DNA of 64,000 bases from contig CM034599.1 in the NCBI GenBank assembly GCA_020091685.1, forward strand, positions 8,738,789-8,802,788, given 5' to 3'. Positions 12,952 to 24,900 of the stretch are shown piece by piece. This DNA comes from Lutjanus erythropterus (taxonomy: Eukaryota > Chordata > Actinopteri > Lutjaniformes > Lutjanidae). How positions within the stretch are numbered: position 1 is the stretch's first letter; each line of letters starts with the position of its first letter. A program made the translations under genes and the position numbers. Below the pieces are notes generated by a model. The model worked only from the letters and a program-made list of their open reading frames with translations. It was not told where the DNA came from and made no database searches.

Positions 12952-15900
12952 CGTAGGGACAATGGGTAGCGAGGGTCAATCAAAGAATGGGATCCATCTC
13001 CGACGCATTATTTTTTCTTCCTAAGACTGTTGGCTACTAGCAATGACGTTGTGGTGAATGAATGGATCAAACACAGGACTCTCGCCCAGGAGACTGGGTT
13101 TTGTGTCCCATGTAAATCTAAATATCATTTTTTAAGACTTTACAGTTGACAAAAACTGGAAGAAACAGACCCTATCACAATGTTAGAAAGGATTTCTATA
13201 AATGTCCTTTTTTTCTTTGGACACATGCTGGATACATACAAGTAGGGGCGGAGAGAAAAGAAAAATACTGAATTTTCAATTAAATTGCTGCAAAATGATT
13301 AAAATTAACTGAAGAAAGAGAGCATATATTCTGCAGTACAGAAATTGTCGATAGTAATGCCAGCACTTTGCCCTATCTTAATTTTGCAAAGCAATATTTT
13401 GCTGTTAGCAAACATATTACACTTGTTGCATTTCAGGGTTTGTTTATTGCTCTGTGTGGAGGACTTCTGTAAAATACGCGACCAGTCGTGAGGTACATTT
13501 AACCAGTCACAGGCAAACATGTGAACAAGGCTTGAAAAATTTCATCAGACCAGCTTGGACACATGGCGGAGATCAAATCCAAGGCCTGTCGTTGTGTCAT
13601 TCTCCTTCCCCACGGTTACCCGAGGTGTGAGGTAACGTGTCAAACTGAGAGCTGTCAGTCACCATGACACACACACACACACACTGAGGTTCTCTGGAGA
13701 GTCGTATATATGTTTTTTTTTTCTCTCAAGTGTTGTGCCACGTACTCCTCCCAGCCCCTCACAGCCATATCAGCGTAAGTGATAAGTGACACAGCCAACT
13801 TCTGTTCACAGACTAACACCTCTCTCCGAACAGGATTATACAACAGTTAGTTCTAACCAAGTAATTTGATTGGACAAGAGACATTTCAGGAGTGCTGATT
13901 TAGAGTATAACAGCACTTTTACGGGTAGCGCTCTGTTTTCCAGGTGTTCTAATAACAGTCACATTAACGTTACAATGAGGACGAAAAGGTCGTGCTTTGT
14001 ATTGTAATAATTTGTGGTTTGTTACTGTTGGATCTCTGTCCCACTTTTTAATCAGACAGACAGAGCAGGATACTTAATCAGGGAAAATACCTGCGCTTAT
14101 GTGCATATGTGTTACCATGGTTACTAAATGATTTGCATAATTATATGCATGTCTCACGCAGATCAATAATGAAGAGCTTACTGTGAGGCAGTTTTATCGA
14201 TCTAGATATATTTTAATGAGCTAGTGAATGCAGAGATGGTGCCCAGTCAGTCCAATGAGAGTTACTCACAAACATTTTCTGGCTTCCATGTTTACTTCCT
14301 GGTTACGCAGCCCACTGAAAATGCATAGTGGTGTCTCTCCCCTTGTCCGACACCGTCCATTGATCAAAAATTCATAATAGAAGGAGTAATAAATGACCGT
14401 ATTTGCAGTTTGAGGTGTCCTGCCAACAGTTTTATATAGACGTCTCTTCTATAACAGTAGTCTATAAGGGAAAATACTTTCTGTGATGGGCGATGCCCTG
14501 TCTAGTTCTACAATAAGTCTATGGGATCCATCCGACCAACTTAAGGAGAGCTCTACTTCAGTAACATATGCTGAGTGGCTAGCAAGCTAGCATGCAGGAA
14601 AATGTTTGTGTTGCTTGCCAACAGTCCAGGCCCAGTCCAGTTTCAGTGTTTGGAGAGACAAATAAATCATTAAATAAACAAAAAAAAACTGTAATCTATT
14701 GTTGTTTATTACAGTTAACTCATAAATGACACATAAAACTGTTCGTTAAAGGTAATATCACACTCAAGCTCGTGCTGTTATACGAAATATCAGCATGGCT
14801 GTGATTCTCTCGTAGGAACGAGGCCGCAGAAAAAGAACAGGCTGTAACGGCATGTGAAAAATTCCAGCACTGGATTACAATGTCACATCATGGCCTTTTC
14901 GCCTCATATGTGTATCTTTTAATGTGATTAAATCCCATTTACTCAATCTCCCCACTTAGGGATGCACTAGCAGAGTGTTCTCACTAAGAGAGATCAGAGC
15001 AGTCTTTGATCAGGGACTTAGAAAGACCTGATTCATACTCGTTCATTTCTAAACCCTCCTCTCCTTTCCCTGCTCGGGCTTCTGGCTTTACAGGAAAAGC
15101 TGGCTAATCAGTTAATAACACTATCAACTTGTATAATAGTCTGTAGCTGTGTTCCAGGCCTGCAGTGCACAACACTGACTGTGCCAGTAAAGTTCACTGA
15201 TGAGGTTGCTGTATTGCTTGTGTGTGTGTTTCTTAATTCATTAATTGCCTCTCGCAGCCCCCAGACAGTCCAGTGTGCCAATAGCTCTCACTAGGGTTTC
15301 TCCATTACTGTTTGCCTGGAAGAGGAAGCTACTTGGCAACAACTCCTGTCCCTTTTTGTGTCTCCTTTCTCATCAGAAGCTGTGGATCGTGTTTTGAGCT
15401 GTGAAACTCCAAAACTATGCCAGCACTGCTCAAGAATACAATTATTACTATTTCTTGCAAGTTTCTTGCTGCTTTTTTCAGCCTAATATGGGCTGTTTTG
15501 ATCCTCGCAGAGGATTGTGTATTTTTTTTCTTTCACTAGCAGAAATTGGCTTCCATTAATTAGAATATTTGCATGTTGGATTTTTTTTTTTACTCCCTGA
15601 CATTGATATTGGCATCAGCCCCTAAAATCCAGTATCGGTCAGGCCCTTCTTGTTTTAGAATCAGCTCTGCCAGTCAGTGGATTTATAATCTAGTTTATTA
15701 TATCTGAACATAGCATTATTTTTTATGTTTTGAACGCAGCCCAGTTTGCTCCCGCTGGTCCTCTTAGAGGTGAGATGGAAGAGTAACAGGAGGGGGTCTT
15801 GCTGTTATTAGTGTTTTTGTGCTGTTGTTACTCATAATAAACTACCCTGCAGCTTGAATGTATACTTTTTTTTCCTCAGCCCACAGTTATTTATGAGTCT

Positions 15901-16597
15901 GGAGCCCGGAAGCTCTACACAGTCTTTCATAAATCTATACTCTCCAGGCCTGCTACTTATATGCTGAGAGACCACACACAGTCATACAGTAAATGTACTA
16001 ACACACACTCAGGTGCTCACTGACTCTCTATTATCATCACCTATACGCTGCCTTCAAATGATTCTGCAGTTTACTTTGCCTGCCTGCTGTTTCTCCTCCC
16101 AGCTCCCTCTCCGCCACTACAGTATATGATAATGCGGAGGCTGTGTATTAGGCTGAGTGTGCACAGCCGTGTAAGAGCCATCAAGCTTTAGTGTGCCTAT
16201 AAATTGCTGAAGTGATCACTGCTTGGCAGACTCTAAGCTCCCTGCGCTCTCTCGTAGCTCTAAACAATTTGTTTTATAGCTCGAAATTCACTCCAGTGTT
16301 GCTCTCCTTTGGGCCAGCAGCCAAAAAAACAAATGCACTTGCAAGTACAGAGTGCACTCACAGAACAAATATGCATAGATTCACTTCTGTGCACTTGTTT
16401 GCATACACAAGCATATTCCTTCACCTCTTGCATGTACATAAATCATGATATAGGACACAGACAGATGCATATTATTCCAGTGTTGAGGACACGGAATACA
16501 AGTAACTGTGTTATATATTTAAAATACAAAATACGAGAAACTGTACTTCGTTATAGTTCAAATTGGTTGTACTCTGAATACAGTTACTGTCTTTTAA
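12952..16597. other. Non-coding stretch
   Basis: No exon was recognised. GTATAACAGCAC at 13905-13916 is exactly inverted at 14772-14783 and may bound an old element. A short (AC)n run lies at 13663-13684. Confidence 0.4.
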
Positions 16598-16938
16598 GGC
16601 TGCAACTAATGATTATTTTCATTATCGATTAACCTGTTGATCATTTTCTTGATTATTCGATCAGTTCTTTGGTCCATAAAATGTGAAAAAATGGTGAAAA
16701 ACGTTGATTGCTGTTACCTAGTGCCCTAGATGACGTCCACAAATGTCCACAACCCAAAGATATTCAGTTTGCTGTTGTAGAGGATGAAAGAAACCAGAAA
16801 ATATTCACATTTAAGAAGCTGAAATCAGAGAATTCTGACATTTTTTCTTAACAAATGACTCAAAGCGTTTAATCAATCATCAGAATAGTTTAACAGTTGA
16901 CAACTAGTTGATTAATCAACTAATCACTGCAGCTCTAC
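16598..16938. mobile_element. AT-rich MITE (GCTGCAACTAATGATTA ends)
   Basis: It begins AGGCTGCAACTAATGATTA and ends with the inverted TTGATTAATCAACTAATCACTGCAGCTCTA. The interior contains CACAACCCAAAGATATTCAG and ATATTCACATTTAAGAAGCTG. Diverged copies with the same internal words lie at about 24153-24425, 26178-26480, 28268-28462, 48216-48412 and 49955-50110. This family is very frequent in percomorph genomes; I recognise it but do not assign a library name. Confidence 0.75.
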
Positions 16939-18036
16939 CATCTTTAAAAATAGATTACTTGATTTCTTTTTTTTTCTTTTTTGTTTTATTTGCTCTAAAA
17001 TTTACATGAGACACACATTTCCAAAACTATTATTTTTAAAGTGCAACAACTTGTGCACACACAGTACACCTGCAACGCACCACACAAGAGGAGATGTACA
17101 GCAGGACACTGTCAGGGATGCTTTTGTGGAATCGAAAAGAGTTGCAAACTTTGTGAATTTTCTTTAGTTGAAAGAGAGACCTCTAGAGGCATAACTTGCA
17201 CATTGTTCATTTAACTTTAGTAATCTAATGGATAATATTATAGATTGCATTTCAGGGCATGTAATCACTAATCTATAGTCGTATACATTTTAAAAGTAAC
17301 CCTCCCAACCCTGATTATTCCTCTCTTTAGCACTTTCTTTTCTGGCTCCGCCCAGTGTGTTCTGGGAGCCAGCTGCATTGAAACACACTGTCTTTGTGTA
17401 AGAACAGCTGGCTGCAAAGTCATTTGGACACACGCTCGCACACACAAGCACTTATGGACACAGACGTGCACACAGTTTTCCATGCAAGCAGAGCTAAAAC
17501 AGTCTCTATTGTCAGTGAATAATTGAATGCATAAGCTGTCGGGAAGGGGGGGTGGGGGGAGTTCACAGCGTTCCAGCTATAAGGGCGAGTTGGTCCACCG
17601 TTGTAACTCTATAGCAAAAGCACCTCAGTAATGACATCAGCATGTTGGCACCTACACCAGGGTACACAGGCATATGAGAGGGCCCTGGGAATGTGTGTGT
17701 TAAGTGTGTGCTGGCACTGAACAGACTTGGACTGCTCTGCAGCCAGCTTTGCTTTGCTGTCGTAAAGGCAAACGTAAACCCTCCACCCAGTTACTGTTCA
17801 TGTCCCCCCTCCCTTCTGTCTGCCTTGACCAGTGCACGACCAGTTCCCTTCACTGGTTTTGTGCCCAGCAGCAGCTGGAGTCTCAAACACTGTGGGGACC
17901 TTGTTTAGTGAATTGGACCATTGTTTTTGAGTGGTTTGGGTTTGGTTTGGGATTGTCGTCTGTTTTATGTTTTCCCCTAATCTGACTCCAGGCTGTGTGT
18001 TCTGTAAATCATTCTGCTTATGTGTATGTACTGCAC
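16939..18036. other. Non-coding stretch with G-rich tract
   Basis: The only notable content is the guanine-rich run at 17541-17560. Nothing here looks coding. Confidence 0.4.
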
Positions 18037-18040
18037 TTAA

Positions 18041-19009
18041 AGGGATGGTTATTTGAAGTGGAGCTGTATGAGACTTATCATCAGTAATCAGCGTATTACC
18101 TGCAATAGATGCCGGTCGACATGCCTCCAGTTCAGAAAAGCAGAGAGGAGTACCAGCATAGAAACAAAGCAATATACTGCTGTGGACAGGGTCAACAACA
18201 AAACATATTTTAGCCTTTTAGCCACTATTTTAGCCTTGATCCACCTAAAAGAATCATTATCAGTTTAAGTGTATTATATTTTGTAACATAGCATCAGACT
18301 TTTTCTGGGGAAAATGAATGGTTTTCTCAGGAAATGGGTACTATATAAGCCATATGTCACTCTCTACAAACCAACTAAACTCCATAGACAAAATCAGTAA
18401 TTTTACCTTGCAGAACATGGGAGTTGCTGGTCCACCGCTGCCTCGATCCGTTAGTTTGTTGGTGTTATTGTGTGACTTTGGTGTTTAAGAAGGGTAGTTC
18501 AGATTCATCAAAGTCCCAAAATAACACAAAGAAAGTGACCAATCGAAGCAGCCGTAGACCAGCAGCTCCTGTGGTCTGTGAGGTAAAATTACTGATTTTA
18601 TCTATGGAGTTTGGTTGGTTTGGAGAGAGCGATATTTGGCTTACATAACGGTGGTTTCCTGTCAGAAAAGGCTGTCTGATGACAAACTAAAGCAGTGAAA
18701 ATATTCTAGTCAGAGTGCTTTTTCACACCTGACCTTTGTTAGAAAGGCTGTTTGGTTTCAACCTGTAAGTCTGAGGGTGTGGACCAAATGAAGTAGGGGT
18801 GAAAGGGCCTTGAACTATGTTTTTTAAGTAGCTATAATACATTTTGCTGCTGACTCTGTCCACAGCAGTTCATTGTTTACCTTCTGTGTTGGTACCCTCT
18901 CTGCTTCTGCAAACTGCGGGCCGTGCCAACTGGCATCTACTGTAGCTAATACACTGACTATTGAGAAGTACGTCATACAAACCTCATCAAAATCATCTGA
19001 ACTGTCCCT
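18041..19009. mobile_element. TTAA-type palindromic MITE, family 1, copy C (longest)
   Basis: TTAA (18037-18040) precedes AGGGATGGTT, and the right end reads GAACTGTCCCT with a degenerate TTTA. The arms pair over several hundred bases: CTGCTGTGGACAGGGTC (near 18177) with GACTCTGTCCACAGCAG (near 18855), and TGCTGGTCCACCGCTGCC (near 18425) with AGACCAGCAGCTCC (near 18556). The roughly 970-bp element can fold almost end to end. It has no coding content. Confidence 0.75.
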
Positions 19010-19013
19010 TTTA

Positions 19014-20789
19014 TGTGTGCTTTGGTATGTGTCTGTAGGTGTGAGTATGAAAGTCACATTTGTTGTGTGTTACTGACAGTCTGCTGATGTGATTTCCTCC
19101 CTCTAACATCCCAGCAATTCACCCATATTCTATCCATCCTTTTCTCCATCATCCTTCCTCCTCTCCGTATAGTCTGCTTGTATCTTCATTCTCACTTTTC
19201 ATTTTCTCCTACACTCTAACCCTCTCTCGGCTAATTTGCCATTGATTTTTTTTTCCTCTCTCTCTTCATTTGTCTCTCACTCCTTCTTGCTCTGTGAGCC
19301 GCTCTCTCCACCCTTTAACTGCAGCCATGCTCTGGGTGTGGAAGAGGGTTAGAGGGTGAGAGCATGAGGGAAAAGTAGCGGAAGAGGGTGGAGAGGAAGG
19401 CGAGGCACATAGTTGTGGCTGGCTAATTGAAAGCCAGCAGTTTGGTCAGTGAAGTCCCGGAGTATGGGAGTGGTCAGGAATTCACAAATCTCGGTTGTAT
19501 TTGTGCATGTGAAACGGAGACGGAGCACATTTGTGATTGTGATTGACAGATTGTGTATGATTTGACTGTGTGTGCTTGTGTGAGTAAGACTTTTGCCTTT
19601 TTGTCTGAGTCTGTTTTCATCCTGCTGTTGTTCTCCTCCACTGCTGTCATCTCACTTCTCCCTTTTCTGTCAGCGTCTTTCACTCTGTCTGGTGTGTCCA
19701 AGCTTCTGTATTGGCTGCTGCAGCGTCTCGTCTGTTCACAAACAATCAACTTCAGAGTCAGAAAAGAAAAAAAGGTGGCACAGTTTTCTAGTGGTTAGAG
19801 AACCAAACCTTTAACTCGAGGATGCAGATTCCATCTTGATGTCAGCAATCCTTTCCTTGACCTCTGACCTCATTATAGAGGAAGATGAGCTGAATGACAT
19901 TCTCTACTGGCATCTGTATTGATGTTAAATGTCTCCTGTGTGCATTCACATGTTTCAGATGTGCAGCATATTATTGTGCACATACTACTGCTGCGGTAAA
20001 ACCCAACACTTGTCCTCTTGAACTGGTGTAATCTTAGCCTGAAAGCCAGATGAATCTGCAAGCTTATGTTTCATTTTCTTTGGCAGAAATGTCTAAGAGA
20101 GATTTCCACCCATCCTGGATCTCTTCACAACCGTTTATTTAATATGGGGCGGGTTTGATATGACGACTGACAGAATAGCGTTACCCGTCCAATCAAATGT
20201 TTTCAGAAACACAATTTAGTGTACAGTTTAGCTGTAATTTGAGAAAGCTTGCAACCTAGAACCATCCCATGTTGCATGTGTCATTCAGCCCTACGTCACT
20301 CTGTCCAGCTGACAGAGGCATTTTAGTCTATACCTGTTGTTGTTGTTGCAAAACTTCCGGTGATGCCAGGCTCATATAACCTAACAAGACAAACACTCAA
20401 GCCACACGAGCTCCTCCTGTACCTGTGCATGATGGGTGCTTTGGTGAACTGCTGCAGGCTGCATGCCTGTGGTGTCCACACAGGCAGTGTTTCTGCCAGC
20501 TCTGCAGAAAATCGTGTGAAGAGAAACGAGACAAAGAAAAAGAGAGAGCATGGGAAAAATCCTGCCCTTTACCTAATTTTTTTCGTGTCTGTTACATATT
20601 CCACAGATATCACCAGTCAGACTGTAGTGAAAGATGTCATGTTGCTGGTATGAGTGTGCCGAGATACTAAATCTGTCTGCAGCCGTGCTGCTCACACTGG
20701 CTGTGTGGCCGCTCTGACCTATTAATATGGGTGCCAAAATAAAAGCCAAGCCAGGTTTGGCAACGCACACGTGCTGCTCATGTAGCCAT
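19014..20789. other. Non-coding stretch
   Basis: It holds C/T-rich sequence near 19130-19320 and a tRNA-like SINE remnant near 19776-19850. No exon was recognised. Confidence 0.4.
19776..19850 (+). mobile_element. tRNA-derived SINE remnant (tentative)
   Basis: The segment has an A-box-like TAGTGGTTAGAG at 19789-19800 and a poor B-box-like GATGCAGATTCC at 19821-19832. The spacing fits a pol III tRNA head. It is degenerate, and I see no tail or target duplication. Confidence 0.4.
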
Positions 20790-21375
20790 TGTCGCCCAGG
20801 CAGCCATGCTACCATGCTCACAGTTACAGTGCTACGTGTTTGCAGGTATAATGTTTAGCATGTTCGCCATCTTAGTTTAGTGTGTTGATGTGCTAACATT
20901 TGCTAATTGGCTGTGAACACAAAGTAGAGTTGAGGCTGAAGGAAGCCTCATTAGTTTTTCAAGTATTTGTCCAAAGTGTTGGATAAGATGAAAAGTCAGG
21001 ATATCAGCAAAGTGATTAAAATTCATCCTGTGAGGGAACATGAATATCTTTTCCGAAAGTCAGGTGGTCACCAAAGTCAGGAGTATTCATCATCTGTCAA
21101 TCATGAGAGGCTGTACCAAATTTTATGTCAATCCATCTGTCACGTCCTCTGTAAACAAACCAAGGCTCTAGTGGAGGCTGAAACATTAAGGATGCCAAGG
21201 CAAGTTATCAGATGAAAACTTACAAGCTTTATTTTAAAGAGAAGGAACCACACTCAACGTGCAGCAGAAAATAAACAAAAATGGTTGGAGATCCCAGCCA
21301 GTAGTTGTTGAGATATTTCAGTCAGGACCAAAATGACTGACCAACAGTCTCGCATGTTGAAGTTGCCATCCACAG
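20790..21375. repeat. Dispersed teleost repeat (unnamed)
   Basis: The ordered phrases TTAGCATGTTCGCCATCTTAG, GCCTCATTAGTTTTTCAAG, AAATTCATCCTGTGAGGGAACATGAATAT and AGTAGTTGTTGAGATATTTCAGTC match a repeat I recognise as very abundant in teleost introns. Boundaries are approximate, and an internal stretch near 21150-21300 may be deleted or inserted. It produces spurious open frames. Confidence 0.6.
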
Positions 21376-24152
21376 ATACATGCTGCTAGTGTGGCTAAAA
21401 ATGCACTGGTGAGAATATGCTTTCTATTTTCAGCTCATAAATTAGTTGCAGCATTCCACAGTTGTGAATGTGAACAACTTTGTTCAGAAATTTAAACACA
21501 ATTTAGTAAGAAGTCCTCCTCCCCTTTGTGGTTTCCGTTCCCAAGTGTTTCGAATTAACATGGTTCTGCCGTTCAAAGCAAAAAAATGTGCTGTTTCTCG
21601 ATCTGTTTCGTGCTCATTTGTGAGTTAAACTCCGTGGACTAACCCGGTGCCGTAAGCGCAGTCATCTGGTCTGCTGTGGGATAGAGGTCAGAGGTCAGGG
21701 GTCAGTGATCTGAACAGGAAAGCCTACTCATGCAGAACAACGCATCGTAAACAAACCATTACACACCATCTGCAGCGGCGTCAAATCCCCAACCAGCATG
21801 CGCGTGTTTGTGTAGGTGTGTGTGTCACTGTCTCTGAGATCACACCCACAGACAGACACACACACACACAAGTGAGGATCAACACACAGCCAGACGGGGA
21901 CAGAGAGGTGACAGAGGAAGTGACCATCTGGTACCTACTGAGGCATCAAATTACCTGCTGAAAGGTTACATCGCCATTACGTATTAACTGTGTGCATCAT
22001 GTAGGGAGGCTTTTCAAATATAGTGTTGTTTGAGGCAAATACTGCTATCTACTATTGCTATATTTATTTTAAAAAATTGATTTGACGCATTTTTTAAAAT
22101 TAAATTCGTCCTTGCAAATGTTTAGAAAAACATTTTTTCATCCACATACATTGGTTTTCTTGCTCAACGATGCCACCAGAGCCGCAGTTCATGGCTGCTC
22201 TGCCATCTTTATGATTTAGCACAAAAATTAAGTACATAAAGTAGTAAGTAAGTAAAAAGTGTTCAGCAGATCAAAACTCTGTCATAGTTCTCTTTCAGAG
22301 TTAATTGCTAATGAGTAATTTTCTGTCCTTTGCCATTAGTGCAACTGTCAGGTTTTGAAGAGACACACTTGTCTTTTTTCCCCTCTTAGACAAAGACACT
22401 ATCTCCCAATTATTTCCACGCCTGCTCATTTTCAGAGCTTTATGCTTCATTGCCTCAGCAGCAGATTTGCTTATATAGAACCCATCACCTCTTCCTCCGT
22501 TACCCAATCTCTGTCTCTTCATTTCCTGGTTGCCACCTCCCTTTTGCCACCACTTCCTGTGATTCTCCCATTAATCTTGTCATCTTCTGTAAGTTCAGCA
22601 CCTTGACATACCTCCCAGGGGTGGAAATGATTAATTAAAAAAAACTCAAATTACCGCATGTAGTTACTTTCTCATTTTCTTCTACCTTTATGAGTATTTT
22701 TTCTGTCTGTAAGTTTACTCTTACTGAAGTATGCATTACGCTGTGTAATCTACTTCACTAATTTTACACTTTGAATTAATATCCAAACCTTTCATCTGTA
22801 TATTTGTATCCAATAAGAGTAAACAGGAAATGGAAAAATTGGCATACAAAATGAAACAGTGTGCAGAGGTGATTGTGACCGCGGGGCAGAAGAGCACGGG
22901 AGCTGGGAGTAGTTTAGACTAAAGATGTGGAGAAACAGATGCTCTTCTTCAGTTATGTAACAGTGCTTGTACCCTCTTGCTTGTCGTCCTCCCTCTTCAT
23001 CCCCTCACCCTACACCCTGCTTGTCTCTTCACATTCGCTGCTTTTCTGTCTTTTCTCTCACTTCCAGTTCCTTTTCGTATCTCTTTTTCCTCTCAGCTGC
23101 CTCTCACGCTCAACCCAGACCTTTTGCCCCGTCACCTCGTATCTCCTCCTTTCCTCCTCCAGTCCCCTCTTGTTTTCCTCGACAGCTTTACCTCCCCGTC
23201 TGTGTCGCTGCTTGATACCCAAACTGCACTGCTTCCCTGTCGTCCGTCCACCCTCGCTTCACCCTCTCTATCTGGCTGCTGTCCACGCCGCCACCGTCAC
23301 AGGCAGACGGCCTCTCTGGCAGTGCCCACTGGTCTAACACCTGCCACTCTGAGCACACACTGTGCGAGGGAATCACTGTGACAACGTGTGCGTTTGCGGG
23401 CTTGTAGTTATGCGTGCTGCCTGTGAGCATTCCTGACTAAAAAAAGAAAATGAGTTTATCATCCAGTCCAGTCTGGACGTGTCCTGCTTGTTGTTACATG
23501 TGTTTAAGCCGGGGTTGTTTGGTCTACTTGTCCGTCTGTGAGTATTTGTGTCAGTTTGCTGTGGTCTGTTGGCCCGACACACAGACAGACAGACAAACGT
23601 GTGGATTAGAGTTAGATCTAGGCTGCTCCTTTTCTATTCTGAGATCCCCAGAAGGAGAAGCCTGTTAATTTAGCTGCTATAAATACAGGACCTCCTGCTG
23701 GCAGGTCACTTTAAGACCTGCTGGACTGTGGCGACAGCTCCTTTACTCTCTGTATATGTATGTGTGTACTATACTGTGTGTATGTGTGTGTGTGCATTCC
23801 TTCAAAACTGTCTGGCTAGCCTCCGGCTCAGTGGTGCATGGAGCTGGTTTGTGGTGCCACTACTGACAAGGACGTTTGGACACAGCCTCTGCTGCATGGG
23901 CTTCCTCTTCTTTCTATCTTTATCCTCACGTTCACGTTTCTTTTGTTCTCCTTCTTTGTCTGTGTTTATTGCTTACAACAAATTATTTTGTTCTGATCGA
24001 TAAACTATATATTAATTAACCCTTTGGAGAAACAAGCTCAGGCTTTTGTTTTTTCTTAAAATAAACCCTATGTTTGGTTTTTTTTGCTTGTAACAAGCAA
24101 TTTTGATACATATGAGCTATAAATTAAAATGAAAAATACACATGCTTGTGTG
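21376..24152. other. Non-coding stretch
   Basis: It includes a triple AGGTCA-type site at 21685-21704, TG/CA-rich sequence at 21808-21875, and a strongly C/T-rich tract at about 22960-23280 that creates long spurious open frames. No exon was recognised. Confidence 0.4.
21685..21704 (+). promoter_or_regulatory. Candidate nuclear-receptor site: three DR1-spaced half-sites
   Basis: Three consecutive half-sites (AGGTCA, AGGTCA, GGGTCA) are each separated by one G. One-base direct repeats of AGGTCA are bound by RXR heterodimers with PPAR, by HNF4 and by COUP-TF. The sequence match is exact; function is inference. It lies about 6 kb upstream of the first rtkn exon seen. Confidence 0.45.
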
Positions 24153-24425
24153 TAGAGCTGCAACGATTAATCAATTAATCTGTCAGCTGTCAGTAGTTAA
24201 ATTATTCACCAATTATTTTGATAATAGATCAATAATTTTGACTCTCAAATGTGAATATTTTCCGGTTTCTTTATTCCTCTATGACAGTAATCAATATTTT
24301 TGGGTTGTGGACAAAAGAAGACATTTGTGGACATCACCGTGGGCTTTGGGAAACAGAGATCAACATTTTTCAAAAATTTCTGTCATTTTTTTTGGTCCAA
24401 ACAACTAATGGATGAAGTGGTTTCA
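24153..24425. mobile_element. AT-rich MITE copy (GAGCTGCAACGATTAATC)
   Basis: It starts AGAGCTGCAACGATTAATC and carries TGTGAATATTTTCCGGTTTC and TTTTTGGGTTGTGGACAAAAG, reverse complements of the interior of the copy at 16598-16938. It is therefore an inverted copy of the same family. Confidence 0.7.
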
Positions 24426-24542
24426 TCCCTACTTGGATTTTTTTTTATGTTTCATAAATTCTAATCAGGGATTTCTGTGTTCTTATATCAAATATTTCAC
24501 TCTGAATAACTTAAGTTTATGAGGAGTTAATGGCTTTAGCGC

Positions 24543-24900
24543 ACTGGTTCCCAACCTGGGGGTCCTGACCCCTACCAGGTGTCACCAAAGCTTTGTGGGG
24601 AGTGTGAGACCTCTTGATTGTAAGGGGTGTTCTGTATGTAGGATATGAAGCATGTAAAATATGTCCCCACTGATGTAGGAAATATACACAGACATATTCT
24701 CCTCCTCTTTGTTAATGCTGTTTAAGTATCGATCAAGTGTCCACAGCATGAATATCAAAAACAAAAAAACAGGCTTGGATCTGTGTTTTCCTCCTCTCTC
24801 CTCCTTTACAGTTGGGTAAAACAAAATCAGCTCAATCAATCGGCCAACACTTGGCCTATAAAATTGAATTCTCCTTGCAGAAATCCAGCAGTTAACCGAC
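24543..24900. mobile_element. MITE fragment beginning CTGGTTCCCAACC
   Basis: The left end (CACTGGTTCCCAACCTGGGGG, near 24541) matches a hAT-like MITE end common in fish. No matching right end was found, so the end given is approximate. Confidence 0.4.

Noticed and set aside
22927-23381. Overlapping open frames of more than 130 codons
   Set aside because: The sequence is C/T-rich low complexity, giving Ser/Pro/Leu/Phe strings in several frames at once.
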